Source: Legionella sainthelensi (GTDB lineage: Bacteria; Pseudomonadota; Gammaproteobacteria; Legionellales; Legionellaceae). From it: DNA of 64,000 nucleotides. The stretch spans positions 3,747,001 to 3,811,000 of the forward strand of contig NZ_LR134388.1 of NCBI RefSeq assembly GCF_900637685.1. Direction: 5' to 3'. Below, in pieces: positions 18,724-27,968 of this stretch. Positions within the stretch are counted from its first letter, which is position 1. Each line of letters opens with the position of its first letter. The notes beneath the pieces were generated by a model. The model did no database searches. It was given only the letters and a program-made list of their open reading frames with translations, and had not been told where the DNA came from. Made by a program: the position numbers and the translations under genes.

Positions 18724-19050
18724 TTACTTGGGTAAAGTAAAAATAAACCAAGCACCCACCTCACTATCTTTTACATACAGTGTTCCTCCACATGCTTCAA
18801 CAAAATTTCGACACATAGTAAGCCCTAAACCAGTGCCCTGAGGTTTAGTAGTGAAATATGAATGTAAAATTCTGTCTCTAAACTCTGGAGTAATGCCTGG
18901 ACCATTATCTCGGATATGAATTTCAATATACCCGGTTATATTTTTTTGTGTGCATCGTTAACTTAGGAGCGAGATTGGTTTCCTCTCGCATTGCTTCGAT
19001 GCTATTTCTTGCTAAATTTAAAATAACTTGCCCATGAATTACGTAACCCG
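18724..19050 (-). pseudogene. Fragment of a sensor histidine kinase (HATPase_c domain)
   Basis: Reading the minus strand gives QVILNLARNSIEAM (N box), then IEIHIRDNGPGITPEF (G1 box), and finally TGLGLTMCRNFVEACGG (G2 box), ending FIFTLPK and a stop at 18724. The N-box part and the G1/G2 part are in different frames; the shift falls at a run of seven A near 18941-18947 (read on the minus strand). Nothing upstream of about 19050 continues the kinase, so the HisKA and sensor parts are gone. This is a PAS-linked (FixL-like) kinase remnant. Confidence 0.7.
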
Positions 19051-19080
19051 CTCGTCCCTCTTTTCAATGCCTTAGAGATT

Positions 19081-19660
19081 ATGCGGCTTGCAAAAAATAA
19101 TGCTCACATTGTTGAAAAAACACAGGACATTATGGAGCGGCAAGTTGTGCAAATGGCTCGTCTCATTGGAGATCTCTTGGATCTTAGCCAATCAGTCATG
19201 GTAAAATTCAGTTTATTGTCCGGATACCAATCGTTTCAGTTCTGGTTAATACAAAAAATGCACTAATAAATCAATAAACTATACAAATTGTCGTCGTATC
19301 CTTGTTGTAGATGACAATATTGATATAACAACCAGCCTGACTTTATTGTTAGAACTCATGGGCCATACAATAAAGATTGCATATAACGGTTTAGATGCAA
19401 TAGACACCGCGAGCACATTTCATCCGGATTTAATTCTAATGGATATCGGCATGCCGCAACTTAACGGTTATGATGTGGCAAAGGAAATCCGAAAACAACC
19501 TTGGGGGAAACATATTATTTTAGCCGCACTTACGGGTTGGGGTTTGGAAAAAGATAAGCACCGCGCCAAAGAAGCTGGTTTTGATTTTCATATCACAAAA
19601 CCGATTAAACTCGACATGTTAGAGAGGTTACTTACTGATATTGAGTTTAATACAGTATAG
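19081..19660 (+). pseudogene. Remnant of a hybrid histidine kinase: HisKA helix plus receiver domain
   Basis: The first part (19081-19266) encodes IMERQVVQMARLIGDLLDLS, the second helix of a HisKA domain. It then runs out of frame after FWLIQKMH. From about 19280 a different frame encodes a receiver domain: RRILVVDDNIDI, then DLILMDIGMPQLNGYDVA with the phosphoacceptor Asp, then AALTGWG and FHITKPIKLDMLERLL with the conserved Lys. The catalytic HATPase domain that should lie between the two is missing, so an internal deletion plus a one-base shift disabled the gene. The receiver alone could still be made from a TTG at 19346, but its first strand would be lost. Confidence 0.7.
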
Positions 19661-19733
19661 ACGCTCCCAAGAAAGAGTGCTTCCTTGCCCATACGCTAAC
19701 TTTATGGGCAATACAGGCAAGAACACAAGCGTT

Positions 19734-21137
19734 TTAAACCTGTTTCATGCTTTTTTCTATGCTGCTACTAACTTCTTCCATTGCATTAGCGATAGGGCCT
19801 TTTGCAGCTCTATGTGCAAATATCCCTGCTTTACTTGAAACCCCAATACCAATACCCGCCGTAGCAGCTAAACCAACAGCAACTCCCGCTGTCATAGCAA
19901 TACCGGCAGCAGTCATAATCCCACCCACAGCAGCGGTTGGGAGAGTAAGCGGCGAGGAGACCCCAAATGTAAGCACTGTGATCGCAATAGCAGCAGCAGC
20001 TAACAAAGCGCCTGCAATACAAAGCAAAATGCCCCCTACTATGGGTCCCCAGCGTCGGTTCTTTCCTATTGCATCTTTAATATTACTATTATGCTGATTA
20101 AAGGCATCTTTGCTATCAGGATTGTTAATTAAAGTAGTTGTATCTTTTAAATATTGCGTAATTCTTGGCAAATCACCCGTACTTATATCACCATTCTCTT
20201 TGAGCTTTTGAACGGTACTTAAAAGGTTTTTAACCGCTTGATTCACTTCTGGATTTTTGGGGTTGGTTTTGTCTAGTTCAATATATGACTTGAAGTACTC
20301 GATTCGAGTCTCTAAGAGTTGACCATATTTGATTAAAAAAATATCTTCATTAAGTATTTTATATAATAATTGAAGTTGCTCATTGGATAATTTATCAAAA
20401 TTCTCATCTTCTAATGCAAGCTCTACAGCTCTTAAATAAGCCTCAAGTGCTTTTAGAGGATTAATTGCTAGAAACATTTGAGCCCTTTCTAGATCATCTG
20501 TTATTGAATTAGTCTCATTATATATATTCTTTAAACTATCTATACTGAGTATCAGTTGTTCTTGATCTAAAATTATAGGCTTCTGCACCGATTCACTAAG
20601 TCCATCAATCGTCACATAGTTCGTTATAAACGTAAACTCTGCTGCTTCTTTATTAAACCACGATAATTTGTCATTTTCATTCAAACTATCTAACATTTGT
20701 TGGCTGTAACCAATAACGATTGCTTGAATGAATAATTTTGCAATTAATTGGGGAGCATTATTTGCTCTCTCCACCATTTTTTTGTAATTATCTTTATTTT
20801 GGTGATTAATGGCGTCAATCAACTTTTGACTTAAAGCAGTTTTATCTTCGTTTAAAATTTCAGGTAGAATCTCCTTTAGCAAAGATTGCATGTAGGTACC
20901 TATGCTATTGGGCTCTTGAACATATTTTTTAAAATCTTCATAAGTTGGCAAAGGGATTTTAAATTCATCCAGTATGCGAGAAAATTCCCCGGCTGTTTTG
21001 CTTTTACTTTGTTCTATGACGTTATAAGGTTGATTTTGCTTTGCAGTTGGGCTTTTGTCTAACGGAGATCGCAAATGAGTTTCTATCTGGGCAAGAAAAA
21101 ATTGTTTAAAATTTTCTTTATATTTTTGAAAACTCAT
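19734..21137 (-). CDS. Large helical protein with a C-terminal glycine/alanine-rich membrane hairpin, effector-like
   Basis: The family is not recognised. Residues 1-350 are polar and helix-rich with Leu/Lys/Glu-rich stretches, suggesting coiled coil. Residues about 365-445 are a Gly/Ala-rich hydrophobic region (two or more long segments such as GGILLCIAGALLAAAAIAI and MTAAGIAMTAGVAVGLAATA) resembling paired glycine-zipper membrane helices. The last 35 residues are polar. There is no N-terminal signal peptide. This layout, cytosolic body plus a late membrane hairpin, is common among Dot/Icm effectors that insert in host membranes; here that is an inference. The ATG at 21137 follows AGGAGAATTATC and is preferred to the ATG ten codons upstream. 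Confidence 0.6.
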   Translation of the reverse strand: MSFQKYKENFKQFFLAQIETHLRSPLDKSPTAKQNQPYNVIEQSKSKTAGEFSRILDEFKIPLPTYEDFKKYVQEPNSIGTYMQSLLKEILPEILNEDKTALSQKLIDAINHQNKDNYKKMVERANNAPQLIAKLFIQAIVIGYSQQMLDSLNENDKLSWFNKEAAEFTFITNYVTIDGLSESVQKPIILDQEQLILSIDSLKNIYNETNSITDDLERAQMFLAINPLKALEAYLRAVELALEDENFDKLSNEQLQLLYKILNEDIFLIKYGQLLETRIEYFKSYIELDKTNPKNPEVNQAVKNLLSTVQKLKENGDISTGDLPRITQYLKDTTTLINNPDSKDAFNQHNSNIKDAIGKNRRWGPIVGGILLCIAGALLAAAAIAITVLTFGVSSPLTLPTAAVGGIMTAAGIAMTAGVAVGLAATAGIGIGVSSKAGIFAHRAAKGPIANAMEEVSSSIEKSMKQV

Positions 21138-21406
21138 GATAATTCTCCTATTTAATCTCAAAGACATTTTTTATTTCAAAATGATTTAAAAAAATCATGT
21201 CTTATCAATGATAATACAACCACCTTAAGCAAGTATTAATAAGATGAGTTTCTTATTTATGTGTAACAGATATTTCACAATCTGCTAAGTTAATGACGCA
21301 TTACTGCAAATGCACGTCTTTATTGAACTTTAATATCGCTCGTCGATAAAGCATAATGTTCTATAATAAAGGAAATAAAGCGCACTATTTCTAAGGTTTA
21401 ACTCTT

Positions 21407-22348
21407 ATGTTTTTAAATATTACAGCAGCACAATTTCCAGATGTGACGCTCAGTGATATTGAGTACAGCCAAAATATCTATCAAAGTCTTGATTTTAATT
21501 TTGGTAAAGATGCAGATATTGCGATCAATAAAGCTACTTTGGCTAAATTTGTTAATAAATTTAAAAAAATTCATAGTACTCATCATAAGCCTATTAAAGG
21601 TATTATTACATTAGGAACAATGAGACATGTTTCCCCAAATACCATAAAACTACTTCTTACATCAGAAGATTTCCTTAATATGCTTGATCATAAAAGTTTC
21701 TTGAAGTTAACAGTAACTTCTGACGAGGTTGCAGACTTCGTACTCAATAATCCCAAATTAAAAACAAAGCTTGACGATATTGAGCCGTTGATAGATAAGC
21801 AAAAATTTAAAAACTCTTGTACTGCAAGAGCAATTATAAGGATACTTCTGGAAAGAGGGTATATTGATGAAAACAATTATACTCCGAGTAAAGAATTAGA
21901 AATATATAAAGAAATTTGGCTCGAACCAGGAAAAGTCGCATCACCCGAAAAGATCGTAGCCTACTTCCAAAAACATCACCTCAATGTAGTTGGTATTGAG
22001 ATAAAAGAGCTATCTAAATCGGTACGTAATAAGTATTCAAAAGATACGATGATCACCTCTCTCTACTCACTATTCAAAAAAAATGTGCCCCTCAGAAAAA
22101 AATTAACGCTGACAGATTTAAGCGAAGCTGATTTTCCTGAAGGCATAACACTGCTTATTGTAATCAATACAGGAGTACTTCATACGTTGTTAGGAAAGAA
22201 AGAGCATGGACAGTTTGTCGTTACTGATCCTCAGTTTGGTGATAAAAAAATATATAATGGATTTATGGATTTTCTTGAGAATGAGAGAAAGAATATGGGG
22301 ATTTTTTTCGAAATTTTACCAAATACCGAAGAAATTTTTAGGCCATAA
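21407..22348 (+). CDS. Papain/C39-like cysteine peptidase-fold protein, full-length paralogue of the split gene at 5842-6882
   Basis: The 313-aa protein has an N-terminal domain of about 100 residues and a C-terminal domain with Cys138 (KFKNSCTARAI), His259 (GVLHTLLGKK) and Asp274 (FVVTDPQFGDK), the same order and spacing style as the 6169-6882 protein. Shared segments are S(D/N)E(V/L)AD(F/Y)VL, ELEIYK(E/H)IWL and PG..A..EK. It is a single gene in a long accessory stretch. By analogy with other Legionella proteins of this fold it may be a secreted protease, deamidase or transferase, but the substrate is unknown. An AAGG sequence about 10 bases before the ATG could serve as the ribosome-binding site. 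Confidence 0.65.
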   Translation: MFLNITAAQFPDVTLSDIEYSQNIYQSLDFNFGKDADIAINKATLAKFVNKFKKIHSTHHKPIKGIITLGTMRHVSPNTIKLLLTSEDFLNMLDHKSFLKLTVTSDEVADFVLNNPKLKTKLDDIEPLIDKQKFKNSCTARAIIRILLERGYIDENNYTPSKELEIYKEIWLEPGKVASPEKIVAYFQKHHLNVVGIEIKELSKSVRNKYSKDTMITSLYSLFKKNVPLRKKLTLTDLSEADFPEGITLLIVINTGVLHTLLGKKEHGQFVVTDPQFGDKKIYNGFMDFLENERKNMGIFFEILPNTEEIFRP

Positions 22349-22940
22349 GTTGAGTAAAATTTAATTAAAAATTGGAATATTTTAAGCCAAAATTATTCCC
22401 ACAATCGATTAAATCAGGCACATAAGACCAGACAAGTTTGCCGCACATATGCTAAACGATTCCAGGTAGCAATTGGCTCCTCAGTGTTTTAATTTTGTGA
22501 CAATTTCCCAGAGATAAAGCGCAATATCCAGAAAGCACCCTCCCCTATAAATACTAAGATAACTCTTGTCAGAGGGAAAGTTCTTCGTTTATATTGATAG
22601 GATGAGCGACGCATCACTAGCTTGCTCTTTAAAATCAAGAACATACTTTTGATTTGAAACAGCCGTATTTATCTCAAATTATCAATCCATTAAGTAAAAA
22701 TAAAGGATTATCCACTTATGATTAGCAATCATAGCATTTCCAACAGAATCAATAGTCACTGTTTACTTATTTCAACTCATCAGGGCTCTATCGATTGGCA
22801 CAGTTTTTTTTGCCTTGTGTTTTGCTTTGAACGTTAATTATTCGTTTTTTTATTCATCCGTTTTTGGGTTACAACAACGTTGTCATCTTAATTATTTTTA
22901 CATTAATGGAGTGTCTATCTAGCATAAGGATATATTTAGA
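22349..22940. other. 592-base intergenic region, AT-rich
   Basis: No conserved gene is visible. A 39-codon frame from an ATG at about 22718, with a weak AAAGGA site upstream, is the only coding hint and is not called. The region likely holds the promoter of the exported Asp-box gene. Confidence 0.4.
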
Positions 22941-25832
22941 ATGAATGGGAATTATTTAAAAAATTTTCTACTGATAGGGGCGAGTGGATTATTTGTAATT
23001 AGCCCTATTCATGCGGGAATTCCCGTATGGACTTTTAATCCATTGACCAAAACGAATATTTCTCTCCCCAGCAATAATACTGCCATTGTTCAATATGCTG
23101 TTACCAATCAATCAAAAAAAAGAGCACTGAATTTACGGATGAAACCCATAGTTGGAGTTCAAGCTACGGGATGTACTGATCCATTACCAAGTCATCAATC
23201 CTGTACTTTAACCTTAACAATTGACGGCAGCATGTTAACGGGAAACATTATTGGCGGGCCTATATTATGTGAAAGGGGAAATCCGAACCAATGTTATCAA
23301 CCAAGTGCTGAAAATCAGCTCGTTATAAAGAAAACAGCGAATACCCAAATCAAAGTAGGGGCTGGAAACTTTCTTAGCAGCTTAAATTCAGGGATGTTAG
23401 CAGTTAAAGAAGGGGCAAGCGGAAACTGGAACTTCCCTATTGGGAATGGATATACTTTGACGAGCACTAGTTGCTCCGGCACTGGTTCATCGGCCATTTG
23501 TACCGCGGTAGGAAATTATTATGGTATTGCATCAGGGGTTGTATTTGTTAGCCAAAATGGAGGGTCTACATGGTCGCAAGCATCTTCGGGCATAAGCAAT
23601 GCTGCATCCTATTATGGAACGAGTTGTTCTGGCTCATTCGGTAGCACCGTATGTACCGCAGTTGGACGAGATAGCCAACAAAACCTATTGATTAGTGTCA
23701 GTCATGATGGGGGAACCACGTGGAATAAGGCTAATATTCCTAATACTCGCGGTAGATTTAACACGACAAGTTGTACTGGATCGGGCAACAGTGCTATTTG
23801 TATTGCGGCGGGTCAATCATTAGTTAACCCCTCTCCCAACTCCATTTTATATGTGAGTACCGATGGAGGCTTCACTTGGGGTCCAGTACCAATAGCGGCA
23901 ACAGGATTTAATCTTTTAGGGTCTAGTTGTTCAGGGTTTGGCAATAATGCTTTATGTGTAGCAACTGGTCTTCAAATATCAGGATCGGGTCCGGCAGCAC
24001 TTTATGTGAGTCGTGATGGAGGCCAAACTTGGGTGGGTAAACCTACACCTGCGAATAGCCAGTTCAACAAGATTAGTTGTGTGGGTGATAAGAGTTTAGG
24101 CGTTTGCGTTGCTGCAGGACAAAATCTAGCGACCAAAAAAGCGTTAATGTATTCAAGTATTGATGGTGGGCAAAACTGGACGCCTCAATCTTTTCCAGAA
24201 AACAATAGCATCTTTAATGATGTAAGTTGCAGTATAGGCACATCTTATTCCTCTATTCTATGTGCTGCTGTTGGGCGTGATAATGCAGCTTCATTGCCGC
24301 TTGTATATACCAGTACAATTAATGCTATAGGCCTCACTTGGAACAAAAAAACGACAACAACCACGGACAGTATTTTCAACGGTGTTAGTTGTACTGGAAG
24401 TGCTACTACTGCTACCTGCGCTGCAGGGGGACAAAACATCACTCAAGGGAATTCGCTACTTTACATAAGCAAAGATGGTGGTGCCACCTGGTCATTGGAA
24501 CCTACAGGAGATTCTCCCGGAACCTTTGCTGCTGTTTCTTGTGTTGGGATAGGGGATTCTCTGGTGTGTTCTGCTGCTGGAAATATAACGCCCTCTCCTT
24601 TGATTTATCAAAGCGTAAACAATGGCTCCTCTTGGAATATTATTGATTTACCAAGTAAAGCAGGGACATTTAGCTCTATAAGCTGTACAGGTTCTGGTAT
24701 GGATGCAGTGTGTGCTGCAGCGGGAATTGATAACAAGGGAAATGTACCTTTATTGTATTTAGGCACTCCCTCAACGAACCTATCATGGAATTGGAACCAG
24801 GTACAAACAGGTATAACCGCTCAAGGTCGATTTACTAATGTGAGTTGTACTGGATCTGGAAAAACAAGCATTTGTACTGCGGTAGGCAATTTCGGAACTG
24901 CGTCTGTTAGCGGCTCTGGGGCTCCAATTATTTATGTTACTCGTAATGGAGGTATTTCCTGGAGTCTTATAGGCACTAACAGCTCACTTACGAAAGTCTT
25001 TCTAAATGACAGTAGCTGCACTGGTTCTGGTGATACAGCTGTTTGTGTTGCGGCTGGTCAAAATTTCTCCATCCCTAGCTGGCCATCTTTGTTAATGAAA
25101 AGCCTTGATGGCGGCCAAACCTGGACCCAAGTAAATACAGGAATCACTAACCAAGCTCTCAATGGAGCAGGTTGTTCTGGTAATGGCTCAAGTGCGGTGT
25201 GTATCGCTACAGGACAAGACTATGTTTCAGGTAATCCCTTAATTTATTTAAGTCAAGATGGAGGAACAAACTGGAATACAGTTGATACCGCATCAATATC
25301 CGATAATGCTTATTTTAATGATGCCAACTGTTCTGGACTTGGAGTAAAAACTGTATGCACAGCATCAGGTCAGGATGTTAATACAGGATATGCTCTCATG
25401 TATTATACCGAGAATGCTGGTCAAACCTGGACTCAGCAGCAACCACTAACTGTACCTGCCCAAGGCAATAGTATACTTTACCAAACAAGTTGTACTGGCG
25501 ATGCGTCTCAAGCAGTGTGTGCTTCGGCCGGATTGTATACGGGGGATTATCCTTCTTATATTTATTTAGGCCTTGCTAATAGTTCCCCTATACTTTGGAG
25601 TTTAATCACCCCAAGTAACTACACTGGATTCTTATCCACTGCTCATTGTTCGGGTTTAGGTTCCGCTGCTACGTGTATGATTGGTGGAGGTGAGGTGAAT
25701 TTATCTTCTACACCGTTAATCCGCCCCAGCCTTTATATCACGTCTGATGCTGGAAAATCATGGAGCCCTGTTTCTATTGATTCTTCCGTCATTGGGGGAC
25801 AATTTAATGGATTGGCAAGTGATAACTCTTAA
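22941..25832 (+). CDS. Exported Asp-box (BNR/sialidase-like) repeat protein, 963 aa
   Basis: A signal peptide (MNGNYLKNFLLIGASGLFV...HAG) is followed by an Ig-like N-terminal domain to about residue 150 with four Cys. About twelve repeats of 55-65 aa follow, each with a SCxGxGxxAxCxAxG half and an Asp-box half such as VSHDGGTTW, VSTDGGFTW, SSIDGGQNW, ISKDGGATW, KSLDGGQTW and ITSDAGKSW. Asp-boxes mark the turns of beta-propeller blades in sialidases and Ycf48/sortilin-type folds. The paired Cys in each repeat suggests disulfides and an extracytoplasmic site. No sialidase arginine triad or catalytic Tyr is evident, so an enzymatic role is not claimed; binding or adhesion is more plausible. It ends before two strong hairpins. 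Confidence 0.72.
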   Translation: MNGNYLKNFLLIGASGLFVISPIHAGIPVWTFNPLTKTNISLPSNNTAIVQYAVTNQSKKRALNLRMKPIVGVQATGCTDPLPSHQSCTLTLTIDGSMLTGNIIGGPILCERGNPNQCYQPSAENQLVIKKTANTQIKVGAGNFLSSLNSGMLAVKEGASGNWNFPIGNGYTLTSTSCSGTGSSAICTAVGNYYGIASGVVFVSQNGGSTWSQASSGISNAASYYGTSCSGSFGSTVCTAVGRDSQQNLLISVSHDGGTTWNKANIPNTRGRFNTTSCTGSGNSAICIAAGQSLVNPSPNSILYVSTDGGFTWGPVPIAATGFNLLGSSCSGFGNNALCVATGLQISGSGPAALYVSRDGGQTWVGKPTPANSQFNKISCVGDKSLGVCVAAGQNLATKKALMYSSIDGGQNWTPQSFPENNSIFNDVSCSIGTSYSSILCAAVGRDNAASLPLVYTSTINAIGLTWNKKTTTTTDSIFNGVSCTGSATTATCAAGGQNITQGNSLLYISKDGGATWSLEPTGDSPGTFAAVSCVGIGDSLVCSAAGNITPSPLIYQSVNNGSSWNIIDLPSKAGTFSSISCTGSGMDAVCAAAGIDNKGNVPLLYLGTPSTNLSWNWNQVQTGITAQGRFTNVSCTGSGKTSICTAVGNFGTASVSGSGAPIIYVTRNGGISWSLIGTNSSLTKVFLNDSSCTGSGDTAVCVAAGQNFSIPSWPSLLMKSLDGGQTWTQVNTGITNQALNGAGCSGNGSSAVCIATGQDYVSGNPLIYLSQDGGTNWNTVDTASISDNAYFNDANCSGLGVKTVCTASGQDVNTGYALMYYTENAGQTWTQQQPLTVPAQGNSILYQTSCTGDASQAVCASAGLYTGDYPSYIYLGLANSSPILWSLITPSNYTGFLSTAHCSGLGSAATCMIGGGEVNLSSTPLIRPSLYITSDAGKSWSPVSIDSSVIGGQFNGLASDNS

Positions 25833-25856
25833 AAATAAATTAGGATCAATAAAAAT

Positions 25857-25878
25857 GACATTTTGCGAATAAAATGTC
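25857..25878. terminator. Hairpin after the Asp-box protein gene
   Basis: GACATTTT and AAAATGTC arms enclose a six-base loop, 25 bases after the stop codon. It is the first of two hairpins between the convergent genes. Confidence 0.5.
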
Positions 25879-25894
25879 TTAGTATCGTGCCTCG

Positions 25895-25927
25895 TATAGT
25901 AACGCCATAAAAACTGGCGTTACTATA
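25895..25927. terminator. Perfect 13-bp inverted repeat between convergent genes, likely bidirectional terminator
   Basis: Arms TATAGTAACGCCA and TGGCGTTACTATA enclose a seven-base loop. It sits between the plus-strand Asp-box gene and the minus-strand Hsp20 gene, the expected place for a shared terminator. T-runs are short. Confidence 0.65.
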
Positions 25928-25971
25928 AAGCCAAGAATACTCCTGTATTAAATTTACAAGCTCCCCGCTCT

Positions 25972-26550
25972 TTAAAGCGTGGAGGATGGCAAAGGTGATT
26001 TTTTTAAAAAAGTAACAATTAAATTTGAGTCTTTCATTTTTGTGGTCATAGAGTTTGGATCATATCCATGCGGTAACTGAAACGCTTGGCTATAATTGCT
26101 CTGAGAATAACGGACACTTTTATTGTTATCATATTCACGAGTAATTTTTTGCGTTACATTTGAACTAACTATTAATTGTCCCTCTTTAACGGAAACATCA
26201 ATTTTACTATCAGCACCTTTGGGTAACTTTATTTTATAAACAATCTCATTTTTATTCTCTTTAATTTCAATAGTGCCCGTACTGCCAAAAAGATTCTGAT
26301 TCGGCTGGTTTACAAGGTTATTTTGCATTTGTGAAAATTGACTTTTAATGAATTCATCCATCGCTTGTTGCATTTTGTCCATTTGCTTCAACACATCATT
26401 AGGTGATTGAAAAAACGGATCGTTATCAAATGGATCCAAAGATAATTGAGTATTACTAATTTGCGCTGGATTATTTTGCGCCATCGCTCCTGCTGATATC
26501 ATACTGATAAGAGGAACAGAGATTAAAATAGGAAGTAGTTTCTTTTTCAT
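25972..26550 (-). CDS. Periplasmic Hsp20/alpha-crystallin-like protein
   Basis: The 192-aa protein has a signal peptide (KKKLLPILISVPLI...GAMA) and then an alpha-crystallin domain at residues about 95-185. The domain shows the strands EIVYKIKLPKGADSKIDVSV and GQLIVSS, and the terminal LIVTFLKK in place of the usual I-x-I/V. Residues 35-90 are Gln/Asn/Met-rich. Small heat-shock proteins hold unfolding proteins; an exported one would protect periplasmic clients. An AAGGAGATTT site precedes the ATG. Its start is 22 bases after the stop of the next upstream gene on the same strand (26573-27574), so the two are likely an operon. Confidence 0.72.
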   Translation of the reverse strand: MKKKLLPILISVPLISMISAGAMAQNNPAQISNTQLSLDPFDNDPFFQSPNDVLKQMDKMQQAMDEFIKSQFSQMQNNLVNQPNQNLFGSTGTIEIKENKNEIVYKIKLPKGADSKIDVSVKEGQLIVSSNVTQKITREYDNNKSVRYSQSNYSQAFQLPHGYDPNSMTTKMKDSNLIVTFLKKSPLPSSTL

Positions 26551-26572
26551 TGAAATCTCCTTAAAAAATTAA

Positions 26573-27574
26573 TTACCTAATTGAATTCTGCGGCGACGAA
26601 TCATCTTTATTATTTTTACTTTTCTCATCCAAATTGTCTTTCCAATATTGCGCTGTGACTCTTGCATTTTCTAATTGATTTTCTGCATTTTCTTCTATTT
26701 TTGTCCTCTCTCCATGAGTGGCAGCGATTAGATCAAACATTTTTTGAGCTGTATACTTTTTACCATCATAATTTTTACCTTTAACCATATCAGGGGCTGC
26801 AATGATTTGCTCCCCCACTTTTGTAGTGGTCCATAAAAATTCTTGAAGAGTTCTAATAGACTCAACGTGTGCCTTTGCCAAATTAATGAACTCTTTCTGT
26901 CCATCTTTACCTAACTGATTAAATAAAGGCATCCACTCCAATTGAACTACCTTATCTTTACGATCTCGTGTTGTTTCTAAAACATTCAACACATTAATAA
27001 GCAAACAATATAAATCATCTTTACCTCTATTGTGAGTATTCTTTGTATTCTCATCGTTTGAGTTCGCATGCAAACAAGTAACAAATTCATTTCCTGTTAC
27101 TGCAAAAGCTAACTTTTGGTGATCTAAAGTAAAGGGGACATTTAATTCCTTTAACATCGCCAAGCATTCCTGTTCCCCATATTTTGCATAGAGAGAACCA
27201 CTACCATAATCAGGATTATTCCAGTAGTGAGGCGTAATATTAGGGTGGTAGTGGCGCCCACTTGCCCGCATCAAAGCAACTATTTGCAAGGCTTTAATAT
27301 GTGCAGGGGTTAATTCCGCTAATTGTTTTTGCAAGTGCTCAGGAAGCTCTTTCTGATTGCGGTTTAATAGATCAATTATATAAGGAAGTAATGCTGCGGA
27401 ACGATTAGCATTGTCAAAACCATGTGTTACCCTCGCTGGGCTATTGGGCATAATCCTATTACGGTTTAAAAGTTGGACTCCATCCATCTCGTGCTCAATA
27501 ATTGGAAAACCTTTTAAATATACTTTTTCACCAATATACGCTGCAATTTCTTCAATGGATGATGAAAAATCCAT
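26573..27574 (-). CDS. Putative SidE phosphodiesterase-like (Dup/PDE) domain protein
   Basis: The 333-aa soluble protein has SPARVTHGFDNANRSAALLPYI, resembling the HG segment that opens the SidE-family phosphodiesterase fold (ligation or deubiquitination of phosphoribosyl-ubiquitin in SidE, DupA and DupB), then HIKALQIVALMRASGR, like the LLQIAAL..SGR helix of those proteins. Later helices carry TGNEFVTCLHAN and LLINVLNVLETTR. No ADP-ribosyltransferase domain is present. I cannot confirm the catalytic His and Glu positions by eye, so this is a tentative fold-level call. GAGGAG lies 7 bases before the ATG. It is encoded directly upstream of the exported Hsp20 gene, an unusual pairing. Confidence 0.45.
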   Translation of the reverse strand: MDFSSSIEEIAAYIGEKVYLKGFPIIEHEMDGVQLLNRNRIMPNSPARVTHGFDNANRSAALLPYIIDLLNRNQKELPEHLQKQLAELTPAHIKALQIVALMRASGRHYHPNITPHYWNNPDYGSGSLYAKYGEQECLAMLKELNVPFTLDHQKLAFAVTGNEFVTCLHANSNDENTKNTHNRGKDDLYCLLINVLNVLETTRDRKDKVVQLEWMPLFNQLGKDGQKEFINLAKAHVESIRTLQEFLWTTTKVGEQIIAAPDMVKGKNYDGKKYTAQKMFDLIAATHGERTKIEENAENQLENARVTAQYWKDNLDEKSKNNKDDSSPQNSIR

Positions 27575-27968
27575 ACTTTGCTCCTCTTGTTTTATTAAGA
27601 CCTGTTAACAATTGGTCCTATTTTACACACAACTGCTCCAGTTTACTGTAATCTCTTTTTAAAAAACGTATTCCGAAATAAAACAAATTCTTTTAGTCTG
27701 AATATCATTAATTTTATGAAATGAGTCTACATATTTTACTGCGTGCAGTACTTTAGCTGCAATACTGGAACCTGCTTGATACTGATAGTAAGCTTTTAGA
27801 GATAAGGATTTAACACTGATAACTTAATTGGTGCTCATCAAATGTATGGTATCAAAGCACCCTATTTTTCAATTCATCTATGATATAATTTTTCGTAGAG
27901 TTTTTCTCGATGTAGTAACGTCAATTCACTTTGATGGTACACGTTTTAACGAAAAAGTGAGTAATCTA
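27575..27968. other. 394-base divergent intergenic region
   Basis: This lies between the divergent starts of the SidE-PDE-like gene (minus) and the Nudix-like gene (plus). A 47-codon upstream extension of the Nudix-like frame (from 27828) exists but looks non-coding. I see no repeat or clear operator. Confidence 0.4.

Noticed and set aside
19747..20097. 116-codon Ala/Ile-rich frame on the plus strand
   Set aside because: It is the antisense shadow of the Gly/Ala-rich part of the minus-strand gene 19734-21137.
22941..25832. Active sialidase
   Set aside because: Asp-boxes are present but no arginine triad or FRIP motif is visible, so only the repeat architecture is claimed.
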